From Bacteroidetes bacterium 43-16 (GTDB lineage: Bacteria; Bacteroidota; Bacteroidia; Chitinophagales; Chitinophagaceae), in NCBI GenBank assembly GCA_001897525.1, contig MKTB01000002.1, positions 1 through 64,000 on the forward strand: DNA of 64,000 bases, in the 5' to 3' direction. Position 1 is the first letter of the stretch; each line of letters starts with the position of its first letter. Below, in pieces: positions 63,734 through 64,000 of the stretch. A program made the position numbers and the translations under genes. Below the pieces are notes generated by a model. The model saw only the letters and a program-made list of their open reading frames with translations, ran no database searches and had not been told where the DNA came from.

Positions 63734-64000
63734 ATGAAAATAGCAGTAGCCGTCACCGGCGCAAGCGGTTCTATTTACGCAAAACTATTACTTCAGAAAA
63801 TAAAGGCCTTGAGTGATGCCAATGAGCAGATACAGACCGACCTCGTCTGGAGCAAAAATGCCTTTACCGTTTGGAAAGAAGAGCTGGAGGATGAAAGCTA
63901 TAAAGACCTTCCGTTCAAAAGCTGGGATACCCAGGACTATTATGCACCTTTTGCCTCCGGCAGCGCGGGCTACGATGCCCTGGTCATCATTCCCTGCAGC
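63734..64000 (+). CDS. ubiX: UbiX-family flavin prenyltransferase, 5' part
   Basis: The frame runs off the right edge; 89 codons are visible. MKIAVAVTGASGSIYAKLLL is the FMN/prenyl-substrate-binding start of UbiX, which carries the canonical GASG. FASGSAGYDALVIIPCS matches the FxxGSxxxDxMVIxPCS block. UbiX makes the prenylated FMN used by UbiD decarboxylases. An in-frame ATG 13 codons upstream is possible but sits before the -7 box. Confidence 0.9.
   Translation, partial: MKIAVAVTGASGSIYAKLLLQKIKALSDANEQIQTDLVWSKNAFTVWKEELEDESYKDLPFKSWDTQDYYAPFASGSAGYDALVIIPCS

Overview
The window comes from a Bacteroidota chromosome, most likely the Chitinophagaceae/Chitinophagales side of the phylum. Signs of this are type IX secretion (T9SS) C-terminal sorting domains on giant surface proteins, promoter -7 boxes of the form TAnnTTTG, starts without Shine-Dalgarno sequences, a TIGR04222-type protein and DUF4126. 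There is no sign of phage, plasmid, insertion sequence, CRISPR or RNA gene.

Layout. (1) 1-182, minus: the first 60 codons of an SpvB/TcaC-type toxin-complex protein that runs off the left edge. (2) 444-1613, minus: a secreted protein with a TonB-C-like end. (3) 1810-10030, minus: a ribosomal protein operon rpsJ-rplC-rplD-rplW-rplB-rpsS-rplV-rpsC-rplP-rpmC-rpsQ-rplN-rplX-rplE-rpsN-rpsH. It stops at a strong terminator after rpsH, so rplF and the rest of the usual spc segment are not here. (4) 10441-36827, plus: five tandem T9SS-secreted proteins of 1.4-1.95 kaa, built from shuffled GEVED, Ig-like, parallel beta-helix, CARDB-like, PKD and sorting modules. Three of them carry the same 32-nt leader element 15-17 nt before the start codon. 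(5) 37106-48823, plus: a tight six-gene operon. It encodes an actin/Hsp70-fold ATPase, a type I membrane linker, an 1826-residue protein in which an apparent SEDS (FtsW/RodA-like) glycosyltransferase is fused to a complete penicillin-binding transpeptidase, a small anchored protein, and two single-pass proteins sharing a FecR-like cytoplasmic domain. I read it as a self-contained peptidoglycan synthesis machine, and it is the best candidate in the window for an undescribed system. (6) 49000-52680: malic enzyme (maeB), an RDD membrane protein and an ACP phosphodiesterase. (7) 52886-56191: a serine beta-lactamase-family hydrolase, then rfbF and rfbG (first steps of CDP-deoxysugar synthesis), separated by two arrays of 7-bp repeats. 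(8) 56198-61359: DUF4126, a Crp-family regulator, the TIGR04222 protein, and an outer-membrane-type gene split by an in-frame TAG. (9) 61527-64000: miaE, kdsA, a periplasmic thioredoxin and the start of a UbiX-family gene.

The gene set is strongly weighted to the cell envelope: surface adhesin-like proteins, peptidoglycan synthesis, O-antigen sugar and KDO synthesis. All functional statements rest on reading motifs in the translated sequence. No database search was run.
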